NCBI GenBank assembly: GCA_910575545.1
Contig: CAJTFH010000013.1
Span: forward strand, 1 to 64,000
Origin: Bacteroidales bacterium
GTDB lineage: Bacteria > Bacteroidota > Bacteroidia > Bacteroidales > Muribaculaceae
Direction: 5' to 3'
DNA length: 64,000 nt
Part shown: positions 37,675-45,916 of the stretch, in pieces
How positions within the stretch are numbered: position 1 is the first letter of the stretch
Layout: each line of letters begins with the position of its first letter
Program-made: the position numbers and the translations under genes
Notes under the pieces: generated by a model
Databases searched by the model: none
The model's input: only the letters and a program-made list of their open reading frames with translations
Told to the model about the DNA's origin: nothing

Positions 37675-38247
37675 TCAGAAATAGAAGTTGAGGGTGCGGG
37701 GGTAGAAAAGCATGGCGGAACCTACTTCCTGGGCCACGCTCTCTCCCATTGAATTAGCCACTATGGCAAGGGCGAAACGGAGTGCTGCCGACGGGCCGTT
37801 GGCGGTTATAAGACGGTCGAGGGCGATTACCTGGGCGTCGCGGTGGATTGCATTGGGCATCTGTTTCTCAAACCCGGGGTAGCATGTGGCCTCTTTGCCG
37901 TCGAGCAATCCCAAGGGGGCGAGCACAACTGCCGGTGAGGCGCATATGGCCGCGATTTTCCCTGACTGTGCCTGGTTTAGCAGCAGGCTGTTGAGCGGGG
38001 CGAATTTCGAAAGATGCTCGGCTCCGGGCATCCCGCCCGGCAGAATCAGCCATTCAGGGGTTATGAAGTCGGTTTTGTCATAAATGAGATCGGCTTTTAC
38101 TGCGAGCCCGTGGGCGCCGACAACAGTGTGGTCTTCTGCGATTGACACGGTTTTGACATCCATTCCGGCGCGGCGCATCACATCTAACACGGTGAGGGCT
38201 TCAATTTCCTCGAAACCTGTAGCAAGGAAGATGTAAGAAGTGTTCAT
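37675..38247 (-). CDS. DJ-1/PfpI family protein (YajL/ThiJ-like)
   Basis: A 190-residue cytoplasmic protein of the DJ-1 branch. The reactive cysteine lies in the nucleophile elbow AAICASPAVVLAP near residue 102, the supporting glutamate in GFEEIEALTVLDVMRRAG near residue 15, and the family stretch LILPGGMPGAEHL near 70. DJ-1/YajL proteins are linked to oxidative or carbonyl stress protection; the exact reaction is debated. It is transcribed alone and followed by the dispersed repeat. Confidence 0.92.
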   Translation of the reverse strand: MNTSYIFLATGFEEIEALTVLDVMRRAGMDVKTVSIAEDHTVVGAHGLAVKADLIYDKTDFITPEWLILPGGMPGAEHLSKFAPLNSLLLNQAQSGKIAAICASPAVVLAPLGLLDGKEATCYPGFEKQMPNAIHRDAQVIALDRLITANGPSAALRFALAIVANSMGESVAQEVGSAMLFYPRTLNFYF

Positions 38248-38526
38248 AACGGTCGGGTTGATAGGTTTTTAAGGGGTTAATTTCAGATAGAGCAAAGGGA
38301 TTGGCGGGGGTTAGCCGGCAATCACCTGGTATGTTAATTAAGTTAATTGTGTCTGATGTGACTCTATGTAAACGCAAATATGGCATTATTTGTTCAGACT
38401 GCCAAATGATTTGTTGAAATATTTTTACGATTTCTTTTATTTAAGGCTTGTGGAGTTGATATGCGTCGGCTTTTTTCTGTGTGCTTTTACGATTTGGGAT
38501 GCCTGGGGATGTTTTTGCTGATGGTG

Positions 38527-39273
38527 TCAGAGTTGGGCCTTTCTGCTCATGTCGGATAGTTGTTTGATTAATGCGCCTACATATGGGGTGGGGCGGGATG
38601 CGTAGGCGCGTTTAAGGTATTCGAGGGCTTTTACCGGTTGGCCGTTTTGCGCATACCAGTTGCCTAAGGCTGTGATAGCCTCATAGTCGTCGGGATGGGC
38701 TGAAAGGATTCTGTGGTATGTGTCGATTCCTGGGGATTCATTGCCAGAGAGGAGGTAGCCTGATGCTAAAGAGTGGAGGAAATCGAGGTTGTCGGGTGCC
38801 CCTTCGAGCATTATGAGGCTATAAGTGACCATTTCGGCTCCGTTGCGCCTGAAGGTGTAGTATTTGAGCAGGTTGCCGTTGATGGTGCGGCGCATCCAGG
38901 GATAGGCGTTACGGGTTTCTTTGAGGAAACTTTCGTAAAGGTGTGATTTGCCAAGGTGGAAACTCCATTGTTTCACCTGGGAGAATATGGAATCAAATGG
39001 GATGTGGTGGTCTAATGCCCCCTGCATCAGGCGCATCTGTGATGTGGTGTCATTGCGCATGGCGTTTGAAACTATTGCCATTCCGTAGGTTGAGGGTATG
39101 TCGGGTTTTTCCTCGAGCATAAGGTCGAGTATGGCCGCTGCTGACGCCCATTCGTTGTGGGTGAAGAAACGGTGGGCTTTCTCTTCAAGCTGTGGGTAAG
39201 GGTTTACCGCCTGGCAACATGCCGATGCTGCGCAAAACAGGATTATGATGGTTGTCAATCTGGATATCCGCAT
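38527..39273 (-). CDS. Exported TPR-containing protein
   Basis: A 248-residue protein with a signal peptide (MRISRLTTIIILFCAASACCQA) and helical repeats, best seen at the end (GIDTYHRILSAHPDDYEAITALGNWYAQNGQPVKALEYLKRAYASRPTP, split over residues about 180-230). Probably periplasmic or anchored; the CxC near residue 19 could also be a lipobox (SACC). No partner is evident. The 280 bases downstream up to the DJ-1 gene hold nothing I recognise. Confidence 0.7.
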   Translation of the reverse strand: MRISRLTTIIILFCAASACCQAVNPYPQLEEKAHRFFTHNEWASAAAILDLMLEEKPDIPSTYGMAIVSNAMRNDTTSQMRLMQGALDHHIPFDSIFSQVKQWSFHLGKSHLYESFLKETRNAYPWMRRTINGNLLKYYTFRRNGAEMVTYSLIMLEGAPDNLDFLHSLASGYLLSGNESPGIDTYHRILSAHPDDYEAITALGNWYAQNGQPVKALEYLKRAYASRPTPYVGALIKQLSDMSRKAQL

Positions 39274-39442
39274 ATTTCTGAGATTATGATGGCCACTGGT
39301 TTAAAAACGCTTTATCAGGTCAAATAGTGCATGGTAAAGGGGTTTTATCGTGGAAAATCATTAAATTTGCAATGAGAGCCGGGGATAGTGTTGTTGATTG
39401 TGCAAATGACACTGTCACAATAGCCTGGTGACAAGATTGATT

Positions 39443-40669
39443 ATGTGGGGGCTTGTTGACTGCGATAATTTTTTCTGTTCGTGTGAGCGGGTGTTCAGGC
39501 CTGGTCTTGCGGGACGTCCGGTTGTTGTGCTGAGCAATAACGACGGGTGTGTCATTGCCCGTTCATCCGAGGCTAAGGCTATGGGCGTGAAGATGGGGAT
39601 GCCTTATTATCAGATGCGTCAACAGTTCGGGGAAGAGGGGATTGAGGTCTGTTCAGGCAATCATGCTTTGTATGGCGACATGTCGGCACGTGTCATGTCG
39701 GTGTTGCGCAGCGAGGCTCCGATACTTTATCAGTATTCGGTTGATGAGGCGTTTGTGGATTTCGAGGGGATGGATATGTTCAATTTGAAGGAGTGGGGCG
39801 AAAGGGTGGTGAAGAAGGTGGCGCAGTGGACGGGTATCCCTGTGAGCATCGGCATTGCTCCTACGAAAACATTGGCTAAGTTGGCTGCTAATTTTGCCAA
39901 AAAGTATGCGGGGTATAATAAATGCTGCATGATTTCGTCTGACAGCCAGCGGCAGGAAGCTCTCAGGCTGACTGAAATACGTGATGTGTGGGGCATTGGC
40001 CGCAGGCTGGCAAAGTCGCTCATGGATTCGGGGGTTTCGACGGCGATGGATTTCGCTTCATGTCCCCGTGGGCTTGTGGCCGGTAGATACCATCTCCCCG
40101 GAGAGCGAATGTGGCTTGAACTGCATGGCATTGAGGCGGTGCCGACGGAACGCATGGGGGCTCCCAGGAAAAGCATAATGGTGAGTCGTACGCTTCACGA
40201 TATGGTGGCGGATTTCACTGAACTTTCGGCATATGTGGCCGATTTTGCGGCGGCGTGTGCCGTGAAGTTGCGGCGTCAGGGCAGCGCGTGCGGTTTGTTG
40301 ACTGTGTTTGTTGATTCAAACCGTTTCCGCACAGATTTGCCGCAGTATCATAACAGTGCAAATACGGCGTTTACAACTCCGACCTCGGCAACCACTGATA
40401 TTGTCTCCGCTGCCACAGGGTTGCTGGCGGAGCTGTTCCGGGAGGGTGTATTGTTTAAGCGAGCCGGGGTTATGGTTTCGTATCTGTGCGACGATGAAGC
40501 CCGGCAGCCCGACCTGTTTGATTTCAATCCGGAACTTGACTGCAAGCGCCGGAACGTATCTGATGCTATCGACCGGCTGAATTGTGCCTATGGCCGAGGG
40601 TCGGTGGTTCTTGCCTCTCAGGAGAGATGTGATGTCGCGGTCAGGGATGGAGGCGGATATGTACCCTGA
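39443..40669 (+). CDS. umuC: Y-family DNA polymerase, UmuC-like
   Basis: A translesion polymerase. The catalytic N-terminus MWGLVDCDNFFCSCERVF (with metal-binding Asp), the substrate stretch VVVLSNNDGCVIARS, the second active-site motif YSVDEAFVDF near residue 105, GIAPTKTLAKLAAN near 140 and the C-terminal UmuC-specific region are all present in 408 residues. I start at the ATG at 39443 because it matches the family; a GTG 15 bases upstream is also open. UmuC normally works with UmuD', but no umuD lies next to it here. A possible -7 element TAAATTTG is at 39362-39369. Confidence 0.95.
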   Translation: MWGLVDCDNFFCSCERVFRPGLAGRPVVVLSNNDGCVIARSSEAKAMGVKMGMPYYQMRQQFGEEGIEVCSGNHALYGDMSARVMSVLRSEAPILYQYSVDEAFVDFEGMDMFNLKEWGERVVKKVAQWTGIPVSIGIAPTKTLAKLAANFAKKYAGYNKCCMISSDSQRQEALRLTEIRDVWGIGRRLAKSLMDSGVSTAMDFASCPRGLVAGRYHLPGERMWLELHGIEAVPTERMGAPRKSIMVSRTLHDMVADFTELSAYVADFAAACAVKLRRQGSACGLLTVFVDSNRFRTDLPQYHNSANTAFTTPTSATTDIVSAATGLLAELFREGVLFKRAGVMVSYLCDDEARQPDLFDFNPELDCKRRNVSDAIDRLNCAYGRGSVVLASQERCDVAVRDGGGYVP

Positions 40670-40737
40670 TTGCGGCGATGGCTACCAAATTCAGCGGTAG
40701 GGATTGGTGTTTGGGAAATAAAAGGTAACTTAGCGGT

Positions 40738-41649
40738 ATGAAGATGGAAACTATTAAGCTCGACTCGGTTGATAAATATAACAAGCTGTTTGGCCTGCCC
40801 ACGTTGCATCCTCTTGCTGCGGTGGTGGATCTGAAGCAGTCAACCAAAAGATTGGGCCACGCAAGGATGACCTATGGCCTTTATGCCCTTTTCTTGAAAA
40901 ACGGGTTGCATTGCACTCTCAGGTATGGGCGCAAGCCATATGATTACCAGGAAGGGTCGGTTGTGAGCTTTGCCCCGGGGCAGGTGGTTGATGTGGCTCC
41001 GATGGATGAGGATGCGGCGCCCGATGTGGTGGGGTTGCTTTTCCATCCCGACCTGATATGCGGAACTCCGCTTGCCGCGAAGATGCCGCAGTTCGGATTT
41101 TTCGATTATTCCCAATGCGAGTCTTTGCATCTTTCCATGCCGGAAAGGTCGCTGTTTCTGGATTCACTCGATAAAATCGACAGGGAGCTGAAGCACCCGG
41201 TCGACAAGCATTCCGCCGACCTGCTGTCGGCCAATATTCAGCTTCTTCTGGAGTATCTTCATCGATTCTATGACCGCCAGTTTATAACGCGCCATCATGT
41301 CAATTCATCCGTGGTGGCTAATTTCGAGAAATCGTTGAAAGACTGTTTTGCAGGTGGGAGGTTGCTCGATGAGGTTCCGAAAGTTGCCGATTTCGCCGAC
41401 ATGGCCAATCTTTCGCCGGGTTACTTCGGCGATCTTATCAAGCGGGAAACCGGCAGCACTCCCCAGGATCTTATCACGCTGCGCCTTGTTGCTGAGGCGA
41501 AGCACCGGCTTGCCGCGACTGATGCCGATATCAGTGAAATCGCATATGGACTCGGTTTCCAGTATCCGCAGCATTTCTCAAGGCTGTTTAAACGCGCCAC
41601 GGGAAAAAGTCCGAGTATTTTCCGGACGGAACTGGAGTTGTTGAACTGA
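40738..41649 (+). CDS. AraC-family transcriptional regulator
   Basis: A 303-residue DNA-binding regulator. The N-terminal part (about 25-180) is a cupin-like sensing domain (YGLYALFLKNG; EGSVVSFAPGQVVDV). The C-terminal AraC domain shows two helix-turn-helix units: VADFADMANLSPGYFGDLIKRETG and DISEIAYGLGFQYPQHFSRLFKRATGKSP. Its target is unknown; the nearest genes are umuC upstream and, convergently, a prolyl-tRNA deacylase 23 bases downstream. Confidence 0.93.
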   Translation: MKMETIKLDSVDKYNKLFGLPTLHPLAAVVDLKQSTKRLGHARMTYGLYALFLKNGLHCTLRYGRKPYDYQEGSVVSFAPGQVVDVAPMDEDAAPDVVGLLFHPDLICGTPLAAKMPQFGFFDYSQCESLHLSMPERSLFLDSLDKIDRELKHPVDKHSADLLSANIQLLLEYLHRFYDRQFITRHHVNSSVVANFEKSLKDCFAGGRLLDEVPKVADFADMANLSPGYFGDLIKRETGSTPQDLITLRLVAEAKHRLAATDADISEIAYGLGFQYPQHFSRLFKRATGKSPSIFRTELELLN

Positions 41650-41672
41650 CGGCATGCAGGCCTGTCGCTGGG

Positions 41673-42248
41673 CTATTCCTCCGGAAGGTCGACCCATTTG
41701 AAATCGTGGCCTGTGGCAGGGAGTATCCTTTCAAGCAGGTCGTCCAGGGATATGGCTATGCTTGCGGTGTTAACACAGGGATGGCAGGCGTAGCGACCTG
41801 AGTGGGAGGCGAGGTCGCGGTCGATTATGAGCTTGACATGATGGCTGGTATCGAAAATCAGGCCCATGGGCGACACTGCCCCGGGTTTTATATGGAGGTA
41901 TTCTTCCATCGCCTCGGCAGAGGCAAACGACAGACGTGCGCATCCGAGCTGCGACGACAGGTGTTTTGTTTTGAATGGCTTGTCAGCCGGAAGGATCAAC
42001 AGGAAAAACACAGTCTGTTGCCTATTGGTCAAGAAGAGGTTTTTGAACACAGGCACACCTAAGCCGTTGCGCACGGCTGCGCATTCTTCCATGGTAAATG
42101 CGGCCCGGTGGCAATATGTCACATAGTCAATGCCTAAACGGTCGAGGAAGTCATACACGCCCTGTTCCGCTGCTGAGCGGCAGTTATTGCCGTCGGTGGG
42201 CCGGCCGTGATATTTTACGGCCTGGATGTTGTTGTCGGGGTCTGTCAT
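41673..42248 (-). CDS. YbaK/ProX-type prolyl-tRNA deacylase (PrdX-like)
   Basis: A 191-residue free-standing trans-editing domain that removes wrongly attached amino acids (typically alanine) from tRNA-Pro. Visible: CHRAAFTMEECAAVRNGLG near residue 47, KNLFLTNRQQTVFFLLILPADK near 70, GAVSPMGLIFDTSHHVKLIIDRDL near 123, and the end HPCVNTASIAISLDDLLERIL with the conserved N-T pair. Length is normal. Convergent with the AraC gene. Confidence 0.9.
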   Translation of the reverse strand: MTDPDNNIQAVKYHGRPTDGNNCRSAAEQGVYDFLDRLGIDYVTYCHRAAFTMEECAAVRNGLGVPVFKNLFLTNRQQTVFFLLILPADKPFKTKHLSSQLGCARLSFASAEAMEEYLHIKPGAVSPMGLIFDTSHHVKLIIDRDLASHSGRYACHPCVNTASIAISLDDLLERILPATGHDFKWVDLPEE

Positions 42249-42354
42249 CGGGGGATAATAGCTATCGATTAGGAGGCTTTATTTAACGGAGCTGCTGGCT
42301 ATGAAGCCTCCCTATGCCACGGCGTGGTTGTCCTCAGCCAGTTGTGGTCTGTTG

Positions 42355-42972
42355 TCAGTCAACGTGGTAAACGTAGTTGCTTTTTCGTGGAGCGGGTGTT
42401 GGCGTTTCTTGTGCGCTATAGCCGAGGATGCAGTTGCCTATACCCTCATAATCTCCGTCTATGCCCCATTGGCGCAGGAGATCTTTCCCTTCTTCGGTGT
42501 CAAACACTTCTTTAGCCCGGTGTATCCAGCAGCTTCCCAACCCGGCAGCGTGGGCTGCGTTAAGCAGGTTGCCCATTACCAAGGAGCCGTCGTAGATATA
42601 TGTTGGGCAGTTTCTGTCGGCCAGAACCACCAAAACCACCGGGGCGCCGTAGAACGGGTCGCTTTCCGTTCCGGCAATGTCGGCATTGAGCTTTGAAAGG
42701 CGGTCGCGTACGGTCTTGTCTGTTATGGCTACAATGATGGGCGACTGCTTGCCCATGCCGGTAGGAGCATACGTGCCCGCTTCCACCACTTGGTCGATTA
42801 GGACTTTTTCCGGCATCCTTTCTTCATAGGCCCGGATTGAGCGGCGTGTTTTCAGAACTTCGATGGCAGGATTCATCTCAACTGAGATTTCGTTTTGTTT
42901 TTGTGAGCAGGCCGCCGTCAGTATCATAAAGGCTGCCGATATCACTATGCTTATTTTCATTGCTGTTCTCAT
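42355..42972 (-). CDS. Nitroreductase-family flavoprotein with lipoprotein signal
   Basis: An FMN-dependent nitroreductase-type oxidoreductase of about 205 residues: PAIEVLKTRRSIRAYEER near residue 33 (FMN phosphate contacts), AGTYAPTGMGKQSPIIVAI near 64, and LNAAHAAGLGSCWIHRA near 135. The odd point is the beginning: MKISIVISAAFMILTAACSQ is a signal peptide with a lipobox (LTAAC), so the enzyme would be exported and lipid-anchored, whereas most relatives are cytoplasmic. Start at 42972 (MRTAMKIS) or 42960 (MKIS); both keep the signal. Physiological substrate unknown. Confidence 0.87.
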   Translation of the reverse strand: MRTAMKISIVISAAFMILTAACSQKQNEISVEMNPAIEVLKTRRSIRAYEERMPEKVLIDQVVEAGTYAPTGMGKQSPIIVAITDKTVRDRLSKLNADIAGTESDPFYGAPVVLVVLADRNCPTYIYDGSLVMGNLLNAAHAAGLGSCWIHRAKEVFDTEEGKDLLRQWGIDGDYEGIGNCILGYSAQETPTPAPRKSNYVYHVD

Positions 42973-43120
42973 TTCCGGGAATGTTGCCTTGCAACGTCTT
43001 GTTTCATTGTGCAAATTTAATCATATTTTTGAAGAATAAGAAACGGTTTTGTGTTCATGTGTGGAGGATAAAATGAGAAGCATCCATCGCAGGGCAAAGG
43101 GCTTATGAGTATTCTAACCC

Positions 43121-43220
43121 GAAGTTGCAGTTGCCAAACCTGCGTTGCTGTTTTCTCATCGAAGTCGCGATTCAGAAACTGGAGTTGCGGATTTCATATC
43201 GAAGTCGCGATTCCCAATAG
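43121..43220. repeat. Degenerate 20/40-base tandem repeat before tRNA-Lys
   Basis: Units begin every 40 bases at 43121, 43161 and 43201 (GAAGTTGCAG, GAAGTCGCGATTC, GAAGTCGCGATTC), with a 20-base sub-period (GGAGTTGCGGATT at 43181). The units at 43161 and 43201 share 13 identical bases preceded by TCAT(A)TC. No open reading frame uses this repeat. The rest of the 43015-43365 gap holds the tRNA promoter. Confidence 0.6.
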
Positions 43221-43266
43221 GAGTGAAAAAAATCTCACTTTTGGCTTGTGAAATTCTCCCGAGCTA

Positions 43267-43297
43267 TTGCTCAGTTCAAAAAAAACACCTACCTTTG
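43267..43297 (+). promoter_or_regulatory. Promoter of tRNA-Lys
   Basis: TTGC (43267-43270), 19 bases, TACCTTTG (43290-43297): a near-consensus Bacteroidota promoter about 60 bases before the tRNA. Confidence 0.75.
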
Positions 43298-43365
43298 CAT
43301 CGCATTTCGAGGAATGACGCATTTAGACAACCTGATTGCCTGAAAATCCGCATTCCCACCACCAT

Positions 43366-43438
43366 GACTCCGTAGCTCAGTTGGTAGAGCAACTGACTCT
43401 TAATCAGTGGGTCGAGAGTTCGAGCCTCTCCGGGGTCA
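43366..43438 (+). tRNA. tRNA-Lys (CTT), integration site of the accessory element
   Basis: Cloverleaf with acceptor GACTCCG/CGGGGTC, D arm GCTC...GAGC, anticodon loop CTCTTAA giving anticodon CTT, T arm GAGAG TTCGAGC CTCTC, discriminator A; CCA is not encoded. A tyrosine integrase gene starts 450 bases downstream, so the 3' end of this tRNA is the likely attachment site. The core cannot be fixed without the far end. Confidence 0.95.
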
Positions 43439-43461
43439 CTATTAAAGACCACAGAAAGTGG

Positions 43462-43505
43462 AAAACCGTTGAAAATCAGACATTTTCAACGGTTTTTATT
43501 TTTGC
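43462..43505 (+). terminator. tRNA-Lys terminator
   Basis: AAAACCGTTGAAAAT (43462-43476) pairs perfectly with ATTTTCAACGGTTTT (43482-43496), then TTATTTTTG. Confidence 0.85.
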
Positions 43506-43541
43506 ACAAACCGCAAAAATCGGCATATCTGAGCACTCTGC

Positions 43542-43825
43542 GGTGTAAGAATCGGGAATAGATTTTGAAAATTCAAAATTTACACCCGAAGACTTGCCAA
43601 TCTTCTGACTGACGCATAGTTACAGACACACGACTACCCCGAATACACCCCAATTTTCGCCGATTTTCCATAAATGGGTTCGGGCACCACTCCATTTATA
43701 GGTAAATCATTGAAAACTACGGGTAAAGAATTTCAGACCCCACTAAAACGAGTCAGTATCTGCGCTCAAATGCAGGTGTAAATTCTGAGGAAATCTTTTT
43801 GCTGGTCTCGATTCTTACACCCGAA
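43542..43825. promoter_or_regulatory. Four GGTGTAA sites in two inverted pairs, candidate integrase arm sites
   Basis: GGTGTAAGAATCG (43542-43554) and its exact 13-base inverse CGATTCTTACACC (43809-43821); GGTGTAAATTC (43775-43785); TTACACCCGAA (43580-43590 and 43815-43825). The order is forward-reverse, then forward-reverse, about 230 bases apart, between the tRNA and the integrase gene. They could be integrase arm-binding sites, excisionase sites or operators of int. Confidence 0.55.
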
Positions 43826-43891
43826 AAGATCATATTTCGCTGATATTCAAATTTCTGCACCATAAGAGCACGACATGAGATTATTAACTTT

Positions 43892-45226
43892 ATGTCAAAA
43901 AAGACTCTTATGTATCAAGCGAATTATTACACGCTGACCTTTATGATACGAAAGGCTCAGCAGAAAAAATCCGGGGAAACTCCGATTTTTGCTCGCATAA
44001 CCGTTTCCGGCCAGCGAGCCGAGTTCAACATCAACCGTAGTGTCGACCCTGACAACTGGAACGCCGCCAAAGGACTTTCCTTTGGAAAGTCCAAGAGAGA
44101 TATTGAGCTCAACAAGTATTTGGACTCAATCCGTGTCCGCATAAGCGAGATTCATGCCTCGCTTGTGAAAGATGAAGAGGCAATCAATCCTCTCATCATC
44201 AAGCAGCACTTTCTCGGTAATGCCGAGGGGCCGAAGATGCTGTGTGCAGTGTTCAACTATGTCAACGAACAACACAAGGAGAGATTCGACCGTGGCGACA
44301 TCTGCGATGGTACATACCTGCGCTGGAAACGCTGTGCCGAATATCTCGCTGAGTTTATTCAGAAGCGAGAAGGAAGGGACGATATTCCTATTAAAAAGTT
44401 GACAAGCGGCATGATTGACGACTTCGAGCACTTTCTGCGTGTCAACAAGGGTAACGGCAACAATGCCGCCATCCGATATGTCCGCTATCTAAAGAAGGTG
44501 ACCCGTGTCGCTCTCGCCAACAAGTGGCTTGATGAAGACCCCTTCATCGACAAGCACTACTCCCGAACCGCCACAAACCGTGGTCATCTTGGCGAGGAAG
44601 AGGTAAAGCGAATCATGGCACTCAATCTGACGGAGTTTCCCCGCCTCGACCAAGTGCGCGACACCTTCGTCTTCTGTTGCTTCACAGGTCTGGCGTTTGC
44701 CGACATTTCCACCCTCTCAAAAGAATTCATTGTCGAAGATGACAATGGAGAGAAGTGGATACGCAAGCCTCGTCAGAAAACCGGCGAGATAAGCACCATC
44801 CCGCTCCTTGATATTCCGCAGCGTCTAATCAAGAAGTATGAAAATCATCCGACGGTCATAGCCAAGGGGATTGTTCTGCCGGTAATATCCAACCAGCGCA
44901 TGAATTCCTATCTTGCCGAGATTGCGACTCTCGCCAAAATCCAGAAGCATCTGACAACACACATCGCGCGCCATACATTTGCGACTATGTCGCTCCGCAA
45001 TCATGTCCCCATTGAGTCTATTTCAAAGATGCTCGGCCATTCCGACATTCAGACTACTCAAATCTACGCGAAAATGCTCGATGAAGCTGTGTCGGAAGAT
45101 ATGCAGAAGATGCGCTCAAAATTCGACGGCATAGACCACAACATCAATCCTCTCCCCGAAAAACCTACAACTTTTGAGCGTGAGCCGCTCAAAAAGCGTG
45201 GACGTCCGAGAAAAAATCCTCTTTGA
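43892..45226 (+). CDS. int: Tyrosine recombinase (element integrase) with AT-hook tail
   Basis: Catalyses insertion and excision of the element. Domains: an N-terminal arm-binding region (about 10-100), a SAM-like core-binding domain (about 110-220) and the catalytic domain (about 235-410). Catalytic residues seen: Lys in KTGEISTIPL, H-x-x-R in THIARHTFAT, His in LGHSDIQTTQ, and the nucleophile Tyr in QIYAK. Where most recombinases have the first arginine (TGLR) this has TGLAFAD, so that Arg is missing, as reported for the related IntDOT group. The last 11 residues (KKRGRPRKNPL) are an AT-hook, an unusual extra DNA-binding tail. 444 residues; start at 43892, with MYQANYY (43910) possible. Confidence 0.93.
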   Translation: MSKKTLMYQANYYTLTFMIRKAQQKKSGETPIFARITVSGQRAEFNINRSVDPDNWNAAKGLSFGKSKRDIELNKYLDSIRVRISEIHASLVKDEEAINPLIIKQHFLGNAEGPKMLCAVFNYVNEQHKERFDRGDICDGTYLRWKRCAEYLAEFIQKREGRDDIPIKKLTSGMIDDFEHFLRVNKGNGNNAAIRYVRYLKKVTRVALANKWLDEDPFIDKHYSRTATNRGHLGEEEVKRIMALNLTEFPRLDQVRDTFVFCCFTGLAFADISTLSKEFIVEDDNGEKWIRKPRQKTGEISTIPLLDIPQRLIKKYENHPTVIAKGIVLPVISNQRMNSYLAEIATLAKIQKHLTTHIARHTFATMSLRNHVPIESISKMLGHSDIQTTQIYAKMLDEAVSEDMQKMRSKFDGIDHNINPLPEKPTTFEREPLKKRGRPRKNPL

Positions 45227-45244
45227 GGAATGACAGAATTAATG

Positions 45245-45283
45245 AAGGGCGACAATCGAGCATGACACTCGGTTGTCGCCCTT
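45245..45283. terminator. Bidirectional terminator between int and the leftward operon
   Basis: AAGGGCGACAATCGAG (45245-45260) pairs with CTCGGTTGTCGCCCTT (45268-45283) with one G-T pair. It separates the convergent integrase and HTH genes. Confidence 0.7.
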
Positions 45284-45313
45284 CGGCCAGTTTATATGTA
45301 TAACACAATCACG

Positions 45314-45607
45314 TCAGTATTTGGCGTGGAAGTTGGCGTTGAGCCATTCTTCTATCTCCGCTTCATCGTAGATGGTCTTGCCACCTATTTTATAATAGGG
45401 AATGATATTGGCATTGCGGAAGTTCTGGAGAGTACGGCGATGCAACGACAGCCGTTTTGACAATTCCTTGTCTTCGATGAAGAATCTCCCTGCCAACGGC
45501 GGTCGGATATTCGGGGCTATCGCCTCAAACATTTCAGCCAATTCCCTTGCCTGTGCATAGAATGTCATCACACCGGGATGGCGTTTGGTGATAATCTCAT
45601 CTGTCAT
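45314..45607 (-). CDS. Small MerR/excisionase-type HTH protein
   Basis: A 97-residue DNA-binding protein. The C-terminal half is a winged helix-turn-helix of the excisionase/HTH_17 kind: ELSKRLSLHRRTLQNFRNAN, IIPYYKIGGKTIYDEAEIEEWL. Such proteins beside an integrase often steer excision. Its start overlaps the stop of the upstream gene by four bases (ATGA), so translation is coupled. It is the last gene of the leftward operon and one of three related HTH proteins here. Confidence 0.8.
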   Translation of the reverse strand: MTDEIITKRHPGVMTFYAQARELAEMFEAIAPNIRPPLAGRFFIEDKELSKRLSLHRRTLQNFRNANIIPYYKIGGKTIYDEAEIEEWLNANFHAKY

Positions 45608-45903
45608 AGGCTTCCTCCGGCCTCCATCCGGTTGTCGTCAAGATAACGTCCTATCTCAGCTTCGCTGAACAGACAGTTCCCTCCCGGCTCTTGGAAGTAG
45701 CCTATCTTTCCGCTTGATTTCAGCGTCTGGAGCTGGCGGACGGTGATACACATGGCATTTGCCGCCGCGTATGGTGTGAGCCATTTTCCGGAACCGGCGG
45801 GTGGATGTAGCAGTTTCCACATACGGCTCACCATTGTGTGAAGAAACTGCATGGATTTCACCATGTCCTCAAACACCTCCTTGTCTATTTCGATTGTCTG
45901 CAT
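45604..45903 (-). CDS. HTH_17-type DNA-binding protein
   Basis: A 99-residue protein starting at the ATG at 45903 (MQTIEIDKEVFEDMVKSM). An N-terminal helix precedes a winged HTH (KWLTPYAAANAMCITVRQLQTLKSSGKIGYFQEPGGNCLFSEAEI region). Its stop overlaps the start of the next HTH gene by four bases. It may act with that protein as a regulator or excision factor. It follows the topoisomerase-like gene by 13 bases. Confidence 0.78.
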   Translation of the reverse strand: MQTIEIDKEVFEDMVKSMQFLHTMVSRMWKLLHPPAGSGKWLTPYAAANAMCITVRQLQTLKSSGKIGYFQEPGGNCLFSEAEIGRYLDDNRMEAGGSL

Positions 45904-45916
45904 AGGCAATTCTATT

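Noticed and set aside
43121-43220. Possible CRISPR array
   Set aside because: Units are degenerate with 20/40-base periods and no constant repeat alternating with unique spacers; no cas genes are near.
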